Shown: positions 8,007 through 17,725, counted from the stretch's first letter. The stretch: DNA of 64,000 bases from Actinoplanes lobatus (GCF_014205215.1 NZ_JACHNC010000001.1:10164501-10228500), one strand, 5' to 3'. Numbers and translations: made by a program. Notes: generated by a model not told the origin, from the letters alone.

Positions 8007-8963
8007 TCAGCTCTCCCGCTGGGCGGTGAACTCGGTGCCGGAGACCAACTCCGAGGTGAAGCCGTCCGGGCCGACCGGCCGGTCCCCGATCAGGGTGACC
8101 CGGTGCAGCGTACGGCGTACGTCGAGGTGTTCGAGGTCTTCCGGGGCGAGGTGGGCGGTGGCCCGGTTGTCCCAGAAGGCGATGTCACCGGCGTTCCACC
8201 GGAACCGGACCGTGTAAGCGGCGCGGGCGATCTGCCCGAACAGCAGGTCCAGGATCTGGCGGCTCTCGGCGGCGGACAGCCCGACGATCTTCTTGGTGAA
8301 GCCCGGGTTGACGAAGAGCGCCCGCTCCCCGGTCTCCGGGTGCACCCGGACCACCGGGTGCACCGCCACCAGCAGGTTCTTGTTGATCCGGTCCTGGTAG
8401 CGCTCGTTGTCGGAGGCGTCGATGCCGGACAGGAACCGGTGTTCGGCGCGCAGCCCGTCGGCCAGTTCGCGCAGGGGCCCGGAGAGGCCCTCGTAGGCGG
8501 CGACCAGGTTGCTCCAGGTGGTGTCGCCACCGAAGGAGGGCACCACCTCGGCGCGCAGGATCGACGCGGACGGCGGGTTCACCGCGGCGGTCACGTCGGT
8601 GTGCCAGCCCGAGTAGTAGCTGTACTGGCGGCGGCTCTGCTGTTTGCGGTCGAGGCCGTACAGCTCCTCGTAGCGCTGCGGGTCGATGGTGAGGATCTCC
8701 GGGAAGTCCTGCGGCGGGGTGTCCTCGTGCGGGTGGGCGTGGGTGAGCTGACCGAACTGGCGGGCGAAGGCGATCTGCTGGGCGTGGTCGAGGTTCGCGC
8801 CACGGAAGAAGATCACCTTGTGGGCGAGCAGCGCGGCGCGGATCTCCGCGACGGTCTCGGCGGGAAGCGGAGCCGTCAGGTCGGCGCCGGAGATCTCGGC
8901 GCCGATGTGCCCGGCGATGCGCTCGACGGTGATCCGGCTGGTGGGGGCGAGGGTGTCGGTCAC
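8007..8963 (-). CDS. TauD/TfdA-family Fe(II)/2-oxoglutarate dioxygenase
   Basis: 318 residues. The facial triad is visible: H121 and D123 in WHTDVT, and the distal His in TAHLAPED (about H271), followed by the 2-oxoglutarate-binding Arg in RRTLHRVT. Length and sequence match the taurine/sulfonate dioxygenase family, which hydroxylates alkylsulfonates or small acids to release sulfite or similar. No transporter for sulfonates is adjacent, so the substrate is open. GTG 8963 is chosen for its strong GGAGGT Shine-Dalgarno; upstream in-frame codons read through the promoter. Confidence 0.9.
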   Translation of the reverse strand: MTDTLAPTSRITVERIAGHIGAEISGADLTAPLPAETVAEIRAALLAHKVIFFRGANLDHAQQIAFARQFGQLTHAHPHEDTPPQDFPEILTIDPQRYEELYGLDRKQQSRRQYSYYSGWHTDVTAAVNPPSASILRAEVVPSFGGDTTWSNLVAAYEGLSGPLRELADGLRAEHRFLSGIDASDNERYQDRINKNLLVAVHPVVRVHPETGERALFVNPGFTKKIVGLSAAESRQILDLLFGQIARAAYTVRFRWNAGDIAFWDNRATAHLAPEDLEHLDVRRTLHRVTLIGDRPVGPDGFTSELVSGTEFTAQRES

Positions 8964-9010
8964 GGTGCTACCTCCGTTGGTGGGACGGTGTGGCGTCGTT
9001 ACCCTCGATA

Positions 9011-9046
9011 CAATCCCTCTCAATCCTATGTGTCAAGTAGGGATTG
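9011..9046 (-). promoter_or_regulatory. promoter and 8-bp dyad upstream of the dioxygenase gene
   Basis: CAATCCCT (9011-9018) and AGGGATTG (9039-9046) form a perfect dyad around a minus-strand TTGACA (-35 match, 9036-9031). The -10 is only weak (TTGTAT after 17 bp). A regulator binding the dyad would cover the -35. The location fits sulfur-limited control, but that is inference. Confidence 0.5.
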
Positions 9047-9419
9047 TGTTGTCAACTGTTAAGGCCGGGCATGCCGAGGGGTCATGCCGATCTCGCTTCG
9101 ACATGACCCCTCATGGAAGGCCGCTGACGACCTCCGAACCGGACCCAACCGGTTGCTCTGTACCTTCTTCATTTAGCCCCATTAACCGATCTCTTATTTG
9201 AGAAAAGCACATATCGTACGCCCGTCGCACAGTCGATGCGTGTCCCGCATCACCCGGTCACGACAGCGTGGTGCAACCCAGGTGCGGCATCGGTGTACTC
9301 GGTGGCGCCCTTAAGTGCGCGGACTCCCGTACCGATCACCTAGACGAACGGTCGTGGCGGTATGCCCGCCCCGATCGCTCACGCCTGAGGAATCTTGACG
9401 GGGATATGAGGAGGCCGCC
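9047..9419. other. intergenic region upstream of the chemotaxis receptor; no gene seen
   Basis: 373 bp between divergent genes, with an AT-richer stretch around 9160-9220. No credible ORF and no riboswitch core was recognised. GAGGAGG at 9408-9414 is the Shine-Dalgarno of the downstream TTG start. A CTCA motif with a poor -10 (around 9380) hints at a flagellar-type promoter but is too weak to call. Confidence 0.5.
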
Positions 9420-11054
9420 TTGAACGCGCCCGGTAGTGCTGTGAAACCGTCCGCTTCGACAACGCGACGGCGCTCGTTCAACGATCTCAGCGTCAACGTC
9501 AAGATCGTCAGCGCGGTGGCGGTGTCGTCCCTGGTCGCGCTGACCGTCAGCGTCATGGGCTGGCAGGGGCTGGGCGAGACCAACGGATACGCCGACAAGC
9601 TCTACAACAGCAACGTCGCCAGCGTGACCGCACTGGGGGACATGAAGGCGGCGTTCTTCAAGACCCGAGGCGATCTGAACGGCCACGCGGCCGTACGGAC
9701 CGAGGCGGGCAAGGCTCAATACCGCGAGGCGCTCGCCGCCGACCAGAAGGCGGCGGCAACGGCCTTCGCCGAATATCGGGCCAGCACCCCGGCCAACGAT
9801 GTCGCGACCATCGACAGGCTGGAGAAGGGTTACCAGGCGTACGTGCAGGTCGCCGAGGAGAAACTCTTCCCGGCGAGCGATCGCAACGACATGGCCACCT
9901 GGGGGAAGATCCACGAGGCCGCGAGCATGCCGTTGGCCCAGAGCGCGGCGAAGATCCTCGTGGACATGCAGGTCGTCGAGGAAGCCGACGCCAAGAAGAA
10001 CGCCGACGCGGCCCAGGAGTCCTACGACTCGAATCTCGCCATCTCGATCGTCCTGCTCGTGGTGGGGCTGACCGCCGCTCTCGGCCTGGGTGTGTTCGTC
10101 GCCCGGCAGATCGTCCGGTCGCTGCGCAGGGTCCATGCCGTCTGTGACAGCCTGGCCGCGGGCGATCTCACGCAGACCGCGGGTCTGACCTCGCTCGACG
10201 AGCCCGGCCGGATGGGCCAGGCGCTGGACACCGCGGTGAACCGGCTACGTGAGACGGTCAACACGATCGGCGGGTCGGCGGTCACGCTGGCCAGCGCGTC
10301 GAGCCAGCTGTCCGCGGTCAGTTCGCAGCTCCACTCCGGCGCCGCGGAGGCCGCCGCGCAGGTCGGTGCGGCGTCGCAGGCCACCGAGGACGTCAATGCC
10401 GGCGTGCAGACCATCGCCGCGGGCGCGGAGCAGATGAGCGCGTCGATCGCCGAGATCGCCAGCAACGCCGGGCAGGCCGCCCAGGTCGCCAACCAGGCGA
10501 TGAGCGTCGCCGAGCGCACCACCGCGCAGGTCGCCGAGCTGGGCACGGCCAGCGCCGAGATCGGTGACGTGGTCAAGCTGATCACCGTCATCGCCGAGCA
10601 GACCAACCTGCTGGCGCTCAACGCCACCATCGAGGCCGCCCGGGCGGGCGAGCTCGGCAAGGGCTTCGCGGTCGTGGCCGGCGAGGTCAAGGACCTGGCA
10701 CAGCAGACCGCCAAGGCCACCGAGGAGATCACCACCCGGATCGCGGCCATCCAGTCCTCCAGCACCACGGCCACCGAGGCGATCAGCGAGATCACCCAGG
10801 TCATCCAGCAGATCAGCGACTACACCACCACGATCGCCTCGGCCGTGGAGGAGCAGACCGCCACCACCTCGGAGATGAGCCGGTCGGTGTCCGACGTCGC
10901 GACGAACAGCGGCGGCCTGGCCGGCACCATGTCCCACGTCGCCCAGGGCGCCACCGCCACCGCCGACGGCGCCAGCTCCACCCAGCAGGCCGCCGCCGAT
11001 CTCACCAGGCTCTCCGGCGAGCTCACCGCCATCGTCAACGGTTTCCGCCACTAG
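9420..11054 (+). CDS. methyl-accepting chemotaxis protein
   Basis: 544 residues: TM1 (about 28-50), a periplasmic four-helix-bundle sensor (about 51-200), TM2 (about 203-227), a HAMP domain, then a long cytoplasmic coiled coil. The hairpin tip contains the highly conserved [19 protein letters not shown] that contacts CheA/CheW. It implies motility, which in this group of actinomycetes usually means flagellated spores. TTG 9420 is the start, preceded by GAGGAGG six bases away. It is monocistronic, closed by a strong terminator. Confidence 0.95.
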   Translation: MNAPGSAVKPSASTTRRRSFNDLSVNVKIVSAVAVSSLVALTVSVMGWQGLGETNGYADKLYNSNVASVTALGDMKAAFFKTRGDLNGHAAVRTEAGKAQYREALAADQKAAATAFAEYRASTPANDVATIDRLEKGYQAYVQVAEEKLFPASDRNDMATWGKIHEAASMPLAQSAAKILVDMQVVEEADAKKNADAAQESYDSNLAISIVLLVVGLTAALGLGVFVARQIVRSLRRVHAVCDSLAAGDLTQTAGLTSLDEPGRMGQALDTAVNRLRETVNTIGGSAVTLASASSQLSAVSSQLHSGAAEAAAQVGAASQATEDVNAGVQTIAAGAEQMSASIAEIASNAGQAAQVANQAMSVAERTTAQVAELGTASAEIGDVVKLITVIAEQTNLLALNATIEAARAGELGKGFAVVAGEVKDLAQQTAKATEEITTRIAAIQSSSTTATEAISEITQVIQQISDYTTTIASAVEEQTATTSEMSRSVSDVATNSGGLAGTMSHVAQGATATADGASSTQQAAADLTRLSGELTAIVNGFRH

Positions 11055-11064
11055 GCGGAGCCAC

Positions 11065-11094
11065 GGGCCTCACCCCCAGCCGGGGGTGAGGCCC
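11065..11094. terminator. bidirectional terminator hairpin
   Basis: A perfect 13-bp stem (GGGCCTCACCCCC and its complement) with a 4-nt loop, between the chemotaxis gene (ends 11054) and the convergent ABC operon (ends 11115). Confidence 0.88.
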
Positions 11095-11114
11095 TTCGTC
11101 ATTTCACCGGTGGT

Positions 11115-11890
<776 letters not shown>

Positions 11891-11891
<1 letters not shown>

Positions 11892-12685
11892 CAGCGTTCC
11901 CTTCCGGCGCGGCGCTCCAGCCCGCGGACCAGCTGCGACATCGGCAGCGTGATCAGCAGGTAGAGCAGGCCGGCCACCACCAGCGGCGTCGGGTTGACCC
12001 GGGTGTTCAGCGTGTCGCCGGCGAACTTGGTCAGCTCGATGGTGGTCGCCGTGACGCCCAGGACGTACACCAGGGAGGTGTCCTTGGTCAGCAGGATGAT
12101 CTCGTTGGTCAGCGGCGGGATGACGATCCGGAACGCCTGCGGCAGCACGATCGAGATCATCGCGCGGGTGTGCGACATGCCGAGCGTGCGGGCCGCCTCC
12201 AGCTGCCCTTTCGGGACGGCCTGGATGCCGGCGCGGATGGTCTCGGCCATGTAGGCGGCGGCGGTCAGCCCGAGACCGACCGCCACCGACCCGTACAGGC
12301 CGCCCGGGATCTCCCGGTCCGGGAACGCGAGCGGCACGCCGTACCCGACCATGAACAGCACCAACAGCGCCGGCAAACCCCGAAACAATTCGATGTACGC
12401 GGTCGCGAACCACCGGTACGGCGGAATCGACGACAACCGCATCAGCGCCAGGATCAGCCCCAATGTCAGCCCGAACACGAACGCCAGCAGTGTGTAGACG
12501 ATCGTGTTGCGCAACGCCACGGTGATCGCCCCGGGGAACATGCTGCGGGCGATGTCGAGCCGGAAGAACGCCTCGGACAGGCGCCCCCAGTCGGCGGCGG
12601 CCACCACGACGGCGATCACCAGGGCGAACACGAGATAGCCGGCGACCTGTGCGATCCGTCGCCGGCGGCGGGGACTCAACCTCAT
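11891..12685 (-). CDS. polar amino-acid ABC transporter, permease
   Basis: 264 residues of the HisMQ/GlnP permease family, with several membrane helices and the EAA loop ([20 protein letters not shown]) that docks the ATPase. There is one permease gene, so a homodimer is expected. Its ATG overlaps the binding-protein stop in ATGA, and its own stop overlaps the ATPase start, showing tight coupling. Confidence 0.94.
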
Positions 12686-13497
12686 GTGGTGGGCTTGTCC
12701 CCGATCCAGGTGGCGTAGATCTTGTCGTACGTGCCGTCGGTCCGTGCCGCCGCGAGCACCTCGTTGACGGTCTTGAGCAGCGCGGTGTTGCCCTTCTTGA
12801 CGGCGAAGCCGTACTGCTCTCCGGTGTCGAACCCGGCGGCGACGGTGACCTTGCCGGGGTTGGCCTTGATGTACTCGTTCCAGACCGGCAGGTCGTTGAC
12901 CGCCGCCACGACCTGGTTGGTGGCGAGCGCCTGCTGGAGGGCGGCGAGGTCCTTGTAGGAGACGACCTCGATGTCGAGCTTCTTCTCCGCCACCTGCTTC
13001 TTGATGTAGTCCTCGCCGGTGGTGCCGCCCTGCACGCCGAGCCGCTTGCCGACCAGTTCCTCCAGGGTCTTGACCGGGCTGCCGGTGAGCACGGCGAGCG
13101 CTTGGGTGGCGTCGAAGTAGGGATCGGAGAAGTCGAGCACCTTCTTGCGCTCGTCAGTGATGGTCATCCCGGCCGCGGCCACGTCGCACTTGCCGGAGTT
13201 GAGGTCCGAGCCGGACTTGATGCCCTCGAACGGCGTGTCGACGATCTCCTGGGTGACGCCGAGTTTCGTGGCGACCAGGTCGATGAGCGCCACGTCGAAG
13301 CCGACGACCTTGCCGCTGGAGTCCTTGGACTGGAACGGCGCGTAGGGAAGGTGGGTGCAGGTGGTCAGCGCACCCGTCTTGATCAGTGGGACGCCGCTCT
13401 CGCTGGTCCCGCCGGTGTCCTCCTTGGCACACCCCGCGACCAGCACCGCGGCGGCCGCCACAACGACGATTTTCTGGAAGTATCCCTGCCTGTTCAC
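12682..13497 (-). CDS. polar amino-acid ABC transporter, lipoprotein binding protein (SBP family 3)
   Basis: 271 residues with a lipoprotein signal (VLVAGC, lipidated C23). The mature part has the family-3 features [27 protein letters not shown] and [15 protein letters not shown]. The ligand is probably glutamine, glutamate or another polar amino acid. GTG 13497 is preceded by TAATCT six bases upstream, so the mRNA may be leaderless. A TGGAT-N7-ATCCA dyad (13498-13514) overlaps that -10 and could be an operator. Confidence 0.93.
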   Translation of the reverse strand: MNRQGYFQKIVVVAAAAVLVAGCAKEDTGGTSESGVPLIKTGALTTCTHLPYAPFQSKDSSGKVVGFDVALIDLVATKLGVTQEIVDTPFEGIKSGSDLNSGKCDVAAAGMTITDERKKVLDFSDPYFDATQALAVLTGSPVKTLEELVGKRLGVQGGTTGEDYIKKQVAEKKLDIEVVSYKDLAALQQALATNQVVAAVNDLPVWNEYIKANPGKVTVAAGFDTGEQYGFAVKKGNTALLKTVNEVLAAARTDGTYDKIYATWIGDKPTT

Positions 13498-13556
13498 TGG
13501 ATCAGATTAATCCAATGTGGCCGATCTGGGAGGTTCCTGATCCGCCGACGCTCGCC

Positions 13557-13583
13557 GGGCCGGCGCGGAGTCCGCGCCGGCCC
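13557..13583 (-). terminator. terminator of the hemerythrin gene
   Basis: A 13-bp perfect inverted repeat (GGGCCGGCGCGGA and its complement) with one central base, just downstream of the hemerythrin stop at 13592. Confidence 0.8.
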
Positions 13584-13591
13584 CTCGGGTG

Positions 13592-14380
13592 TCAGACCGG
13601 GACGGTCACCCGCTGGAGGCGGATCTGCCACACGTCCGGACCGTCCTGGAGCCATTCGGTGGCCACCTGGCCGTGGTAGCGGGCGTCGATCTCGGCGAGC
13701 AGCGGCATCGGGGCGTGCGGCGCCACCAGTACCAGCGCCCCGTCGGCGGGGAGCGCGTCGATCGCTGCCAGCACCCGGGCGTGCCGCTGCCCGTGCGGCA
13801 GGTCGCGGACGTCCAGGCGCGGGTCGATGCTCAGCACCGCGGCCGGTCCCTCGCTGGGCGCGTCGCCGCCGCAGCCGCAGTGACCGCCGCAGCCCTCCTG
13901 CCCGCCGCCGCCGATCAGGTCGTGCATGCCGTCGAGCAGGTCGGCCAGGCTGACGTCGGCGGCGGCCACCAGCAGGGGTACGACCAGGTCGTTCTCCTTG
14001 GCCAGATGCGTCGTGAAGACGGCCTGCAGGGCGCGGGCCGCGGCCGCCGCGGCGACCGGCGCGCTGGTCTCCTCCAGTTCGGCGACCAGGGCCGCGATGG
14101 TCCGGTGCTCGTCGAGCATGCCGTCGACCAGCAGCCTGCCTTCGGGCCGGGCGGCGGCCGCCGGATACATGGCGTTCTCCTCGGCGTACGCGTGGGGCAG
14201 CAGTTCGGTGTGCAGCCAGCCGAGGAGGGCGTCGCGGTGGTGCCAGACCTGCCGCAGGCCGCCCATCTCCGCGGCCGTAACGAGGTCGGTGACGTGCCCG
14301 GTCAGCGCGGCGGCCAGTTGCCGGTGGTGGGTCACCACGGCCTGGGCGGCGCGGGCGTCGGCATCGGTGTTGTGGGACAT
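13592..14380 (-). CDS. hemerythrin-like / DUF2249 fusion protein
   Basis: 262 residues. The N-terminal half has hemerythrin HHE-type metal-ligand spacing (HHRQ..., HTELLPHAYAEE, DEHRTI, HLAKENDLV), expected to hold a di-iron centre that binds O2 or NO. A Gly/Cys/His-rich linker (CGGHCGCGG) joins it to a C-terminal DUF2249 domain (LDVRDLPHGQRHARVLAAIDAL). Such fusions occur with NO or redox stress genes. ATG 14380 follows AGGAGG; the longer frame begins inside that Shine-Dalgarno. It is divergent from the Fe-S regulator with a shared palindrome. Confidence 0.85.
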   Translation of the reverse strand: MSHNTDADARAAQAVVTHHRQLAAALTGHVTDLVTAAEMGGLRQVWHHRDALLGWLHTELLPHAYAEENAMYPAAAARPEGRLLVDGMLDEHRTIAALVAELEETSAPVAAAAAARALQAVFTTHLAKENDLVVPLLVAAADVSLADLLDGMHDLIGGGGQEGCGGHCGCGGDAPSEGPAAVLSIDPRLDVRDLPHGQRHARVLAAIDALPADGALVLVAPHAPMPLLAEIDARYHGQVATEWLQDGPDVWQIRLQRVTVPV

Positions 14381-14407
14381 GAGCCCTCCTGGTTTCAACG
14401 CTGTTCT

Positions 14408-14419
14408 ACGTTATAACGT
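14408..14419. promoter_or_regulatory. 12-bp palindromic operator with -10 on both strands
   Basis: ACGTTATAACGT is a perfect palindrome, 28 bp from the hemerythrin start and 9 bp from the regulator GTG. It contains TATAAC on both strands, so a bound dimer would block both promoters. It is AT-rich against its surroundings. Confidence 0.7.
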
Positions 14420-14427
14420 TATTGACC

Positions 14428-15147
14428 GTGGAAACCATGCGAGTAGGGCCGAACGGCGGGACTACGGAAACTCCCCGGCACCGGGCCCTGGGGTCGGACA
14501 GCCGGGTGACGATCCTGGGATTGATCCGTGCGGCGGCCGGCGGGCTGACCGCGGCCGACATCGCCGAGCGGACCGGTCAGCATCTGTCGACGACCCGCGC
14601 CCACCTGGAGCGGCTGGTCGACGCCGGTCTGCTGGTCAAGGCGCGGGCCAGCGGCGGTCTGCCCGGCCGTCCGGCGTGGCGGTACCGTGCCACCGCGGCC
14701 GATCCGGTGCCCGCTCCGTACCGGGCGCTGGCCGCCGCCCTGCTGGACCATGTCACCGGCGAGGGCGCGGACGTGCGCGCGACCGCCGGCCGGGTGGGCC
14801 GCGACTGGGGTAGGCAGTTGGCCGCGGCCGCTCCCGGAACCGGCGATCCGGTCGAGGCCGTCACCACGGTTCTCGACGGGCTGGGCTTCGCCCCGTCGGT
14901 CCAGCCGCCCACCGAGACCGGCCAGATCCCGGTGCATCTGCACACGTGCCCGTTCCTGGACCTGGTCGGCAAGAACCCGGACGCGATGTGCGCCCTGCAC
15001 GCCGGAGTGATCCGCGGCATCCTCGAAAAGCACGGCGCCCCCACCGACGGCGCCACCCTGGAGCCGTTCGGCGCCCCCGCCGCATGTGTCGTCCGCTTGC
15101 CCCGGCCTGATGCAATGGCGCGCGTTGAAGATCACCTAGACGGGTAG
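14428..15147 (+). CDS. SufR-like Fe-S winged-helix transcriptional regulator
   Basis: About 239 residues. The N-terminal ~75 residues form a winged helix (ILGLIRAAAGGLTAADIAERTGQHLSTTRAHLERL). The C-terminal region has Cys in HTCPFLD, MCALHAG and ACVVRL, spaced like the [4Fe-4S] ligands of SufR-type DeoR-family regulators. An oxidant- or NO-sensitive cluster controlling the divergent hemerythrin gene is the natural reading. The start is uncertain: TTG 14422, GTG 14428 or ATG 14437. There is no Shine-Dalgarno, and a TATAAC lies close upstream, consistent with a leaderless message. Confidence 0.82.
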   Translation: METMRVGPNGGTTETPRHRALGSDSRVTILGLIRAAAGGLTAADIAERTGQHLSTTRAHLERLVDAGLLVKARASGGLPGRPAWRYRATAADPVPAPYRALAAALLDHVTGEGADVRATAGRVGRDWGRQLAAAAPGTGDPVEAVTTVLDGLGFAPSVQPPTETGQIPVHLHTCPFLDLVGKNPDAMCALHAGVIRGILEKHGAPTDGATLEPFGAPAACVVRLPRPDAMARVEDHLDG

Positions 15148-15149
15148 GG

Positions 15150-15353
15150 GCCCTGACGTCGACCACGGCGAACGCGCACGGCGACTTCCGCAAAAGCGTG
15201 ACGGCCACGACGACCGGCACGTACAAGGCCGTTTACCGGGGCAACACCAAGCGCAAGCGGGCCACCGCCGCCGACACCCTCACCGTCTCCGACGACCTGG
15301 ATCCGAGCAGCGCGAGGTGTGCAAGCTGCTGGAACGCGACCCGGCCCGGCTAG
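15150..15353 (+). pseudogene. C-terminal fragment of a secreted Ig-like-repeat protein
   Basis: Read from 15150 the frame gives STTANAHGDFRKSVTATTTGTYKAVYRG followed by TKRKRATAADTLTV, the end of a bacterial Ig-like domain as seen in actinobacterial exported proteins. There is no start, signal peptide or upstream part; it begins against the regulator stop. It runs out of frame into the JetC fragment and stops at 15351. It marks a deletion or recombination junction. Confidence 0.6.
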
Positions 15354-15934
15354 GCCCCGCCCAGCTCACCACGCTGCGGCGGCATTTCGCGTCCCGGATC
15401 AAGACGGCCCGGGCGCAGGCGCCGGAGAAGCCGTACCGGGAGTTGCTGGCCGAGGTCCTGGACTACCGGCAGTGGCGGGTGTTCGCCTTCACCCTGCACC
15501 GGCCGGGATCCAGCGCCGAGCCGTTGACCCGGGCCCGGCACAGCCAGCTGTCCGGCGGCGAGCAGTCGGTGTCGCTGCATCTGCCGTTGTTCGCGGCGGC
15601 GAACGCGCTGTTCGGTTCGGCCCGCCCGGACGCGCCCCGGCTGTTGGGCCTGGACGAGGCGTTCGCCGGGGTCGACGACAACGGCCGCGGCGAGTTGATG
15701 TCGCTGGCCAAGCAGTTCGACCTGGACCTGTTCATGACCGGCTACGACCTGTGGGCCACCCATCCGGCGGTCACCGGTTGCGCCCACTACGACCTGTCCC
15801 ACTCCACGGTGGACCACGCGGTGTCGACGGTCCTGCTGGTCTGGGACGGCACGATGAACGTGGCCGACTTCGACGGCACCCTCGCCCGTGCCCTCGGCTC
15901 CCCCGAAACCCGCAAGGCCCCCGCCGATGCCTGA
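15302..15934 (+). pseudogene. jetC: truncated JetC (TIGR02680-like SMC ATPase), C-terminal part only
   Basis: About 210 residues equivalent to the last sixth of TIGR02680 proteins, which are about 1,300 residues. It shows the ABC signature region (HSQLSGGEQSVSLHLPLFAAA), Walker B (LLGLDEAFAGVDDNGR) and the LFMTGYDLWATHP switch region. Walker A, both coiled coils and the hinge are missing, so it cannot act as an ATPase. The break is near 15300, where the Ig-like fragment abuts. A GTG at 15317 could start translation, but no Shine-Dalgarno is obvious. JetD follows with an 8-bp overlap; JetA and JetB are absent. Confidence 0.85.
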
Positions 15935-17111
15935 CGTGCCCGCCGGTCCGGGCTGGGGCCGGCTGCTGGCGGCCGCGCGGCGCAGCCTGGAACGTACCGG
16001 TGGGAGTCTCGCCGGGTCGGTGTCGCTGTCGGCGCCGGACGAGGCGGAACGGCACGTCGTCATCGGGGTGACCGGGGTGCACCGGCCCGCCGGCGTCGCC
16101 CGGGTGTCGGTGCGGCTCGCCGAGCTGGACGCCTACCTGCGCGACGCCCACGGCCTCGATCTGGCGTCGGCGGTGGGCCCGTTCCGTGACCGTCCCGGCG
16201 AGCGTGCCGCCCTCTCGGTCGCCCGCGGCACCGTCCTGGCCCAAGCGACGTCGAGCCGGCACGCCGGGCAACCGTGGTTCGACCGCTGGCTCGATACGCT
16301 CCGCCGTGACGGGACACTCACCCGGATCACCCGCAGTGGCTTGCCGTTTCCGCAGGTGCTGGCGGTGCTGGATGCTCTCCCGGCCGCTACGGAGCCGATG
16401 CCGGTCTTCGCCGAACGGGTCCTCGGCGACACCAAGGCCCTGGCCGACGGCCCGCTACGCGGCCTGATCCAGCGGGCGCTCGCGGCATGGCACGAGGTCC
16501 CGGCTCCGACCGGCGCCGAGCAGGAGCGGGCGGTGTGGGAGCTGGCCGGGGTGGTCCCGGACGACCTGGCCAGCCAGGTGCTGGTGCTGAACCTCCCGGC
16601 GTCCGGCGGCCTGCTCGGCGACTGGCTGTCGTCGGCCGCCGCCGCGCACGTCCCGCTCCGGGTCACCCTGCACCAGTTGCGGCTGGCCCCGCTCGTACTC
16701 GATGTCCCGGAGATCTTCGTGTGCGAGAACCCGGCCGTGCTGCGCGCCGCCGCCGGCACGGCCACCGCCCCGCTGATCTGCACCGAAGGCGTCCCGTCCA
16801 CGGCGGTCCACACCCTGCTGTCCCACCGTCGTCCCGGCACGGTGATCCACTGGCGCAACGACTTCGACTGGACCGGGGTGCGCCTGACCGCCGCCGCCCT
16901 GACCCGCTACCCCAGCGTATTCCCGTGGCGCATGTCGAGCACCGACTACGCGGCAGCCGACGGCCCCGGAATCCCGCTGACCGGCACCCCGGCCCCAACC
17001 GCATGGGATCCCGCGCTGTCCCGGCTCATGGCCGGCACGGGACGCGCGGTGATGGAGGAGCGGCTCCTCGACATCCTTCTGTCCGACCTTCGCGACTCGC
17101 CCGGACCGTAG
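15927..17111 (+). CDS. jetD: JetD-like protein (TIGR02679 / DUF3323-DUF2399), Wadjet nuclease subunit
   Basis: 394 residues, close to normal length for the family. The C-terminal DUF2399 Toprim-like domain is visible: ICTEGVPS (Toprim Glu) and HWRNDFDWTGVRL (a D-x-D type motif), which in Wadjet complexes cleave closed circular DNA. It starts at ATG 15927 inside the end of the truncated jetC. Without JetA, JetB and an intact JetC it cannot form the plasmid-sensing complex, so it is an orphan or remnant. The gene itself shows no frameshift. Confidence 0.86.
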   Translation: MPDVPAGPGWGRLLAAARRSLERTGGSLAGSVSLSAPDEAERHVVIGVTGVHRPAGVARVSVRLAELDAYLRDAHGLDLASAVGPFRDRPGERAALSVARGTVLAQATSSRHAGQPWFDRWLDTLRRDGTLTRITRSGLPFPQVLAVLDALPAATEPMPVFAERVLGDTKALADGPLRGLIQRALAAWHEVPAPTGAEQERAVWELAGVVPDDLASQVLVLNLPASGGLLGDWLSSAAAAHVPLRVTLHQLRLAPLVLDVPEIFVCENPAVLRAAAGTATAPLICTEGVPSTAVHTLLSHRRPGTVIHWRNDFDWTGVRLTAAALTRYPSVFPWRMSSTDYAAADGPGIPLTGTPAPTAWDPALSRLMAGTGRAVMEERLLDILLSDLRDSPGP

Positions 17112-17134
17112 TCACGCGATTCCGCGGTGTCCAG

Positions 17135-17174
17135 GTCACTCCGGAGTGACGCCCGCTGGGGAGCCGGTTACGGT
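17135..17174 (+). promoter_or_regulatory. 16-bp palindrome overlapping a -35, with TACGGT -10
   Basis: GTCACTCCGGAGTGAC (17135-17150) is a perfect palindrome. TACGGT (17169-17174) is a good actinobacterial -10, eight bases before ATG 17183, and its -35 position falls inside the palindrome. An operator for the small downstream gene is likely; a jetD terminator is the alternative. Confidence 0.5.
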
Positions 17175-17182
17175 TGGCAACT

Positions 17183-17461
17183 ATGACGACCTACTCCGGG
17201 CCGGCGAGGCTGATCCTTGCCGGCGGCACACAGGTGTCCGGCATGGCTTCGCTGAGTACCAACCAGCGAGGAGGCATCAACGGCTGGAGCGGCACCTTCC
17301 GTCCGGATCAGATCAGCGCGGAGATCCGGGACGCGAGTGACGGGCTGTATCTGGAGTTGCCCTACGATCAGGTCGGGGCTGTGGCCGTCACCGGTGTCCG
17401 GAAACTGCTCGCGACGCAGATTCTGATGACGCTCACCGGTAGTGGCCCTGCGCCGTTCTGA
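17183..17461 (+). CDS. hypothetical protein, 92 residues
   Basis: A small beta-rich protein (ARLILAGGTQVSGMASL ... YLELPYDQVGAVAVTGV) with no motif I recognise. It is supported by the promoter-like TACGGT just upstream and a strong terminator 14 bp after the stop. It is monocistronic. ATG 17183 is preferred to the in-frame TTG at 17174. Confidence 0.6.
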   Translation: MTTYSGPARLILAGGTQVSGMASLSTNQRGGINGWSGTFRPDQISAEIRDASDGLYLELPYDQVGAVAVTGVRKLLATQILMTLTGSGPAPF

Positions 17462-17474
17462 TCCGTGAAACCAG

Positions 17475-17503
17475 CCTGATACCCGCCGCTGGCGGGTATC
17501 AGG
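17475..17503 (+). terminator. terminator of the 92-residue hypothetical gene
   Basis: A perfect 13-bp stem (CCTGATACCCGCC and its complement) with a 3-nt loop, 14 bp after the stop codon. Confidence 0.85.
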
Positions 17504-17621
17504 GCGACGTCGGCACCATATTCCATCCGCATCCGCCGCCGGTCGTGCGCGAAAGGGTGACAGCCGTACGAGCCCGGGATGTGGTTGGTCGGTCGGGTTG
17601 GTGTCTAGGTCTTGGTAGGTG

Positions 17622-17684
17622 GCACGGTCCTGAGGACCGTGCGCGGCGGACTGGCGTGTCCGATTCTGCAGGGTCCTCAGGACC
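17622..17684. repeat. pair of 13-bp palindromic sites GGTCCT(G/C)AGGACC
   Basis: GGTCCTGAGGACC at 17626-17638, inside a longer GCACGGTCC-TGA-GGACCGTGC dyad (17622-17642), and GGTCCTCAGGACC at 17672-17684 are reverse complements of each other, 46 bp apart. They sit in the gene-free strip between the chromosomal gene and the plasmid-like genes. A regulator, partition or recombination site is possible. Confidence 0.6.
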
Positions 17685-17694
17685 TTGCGCCTCC

Positions 17695-17725
17695 GGAAAC
17701 CGCCCATTTTAAATGGGCGGTTTCC
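17695..17725 (-). terminator. 31-bp near-perfect palindrome terminating the replication-relaxation gene
   Basis: GGAAACCGCCCATTT and its complement are separated by a single T and end directly at the stop codon of the minus-strand gene (17726). It could also act bidirectionally. Confidence 0.7.

Noticed and set aside
9375..9410. Flagellar sigma-type promoter before the chemotaxis receptor
   Set aside because: CTCA is present, but the -10 element matches poorly, so the call would rest on four bases.
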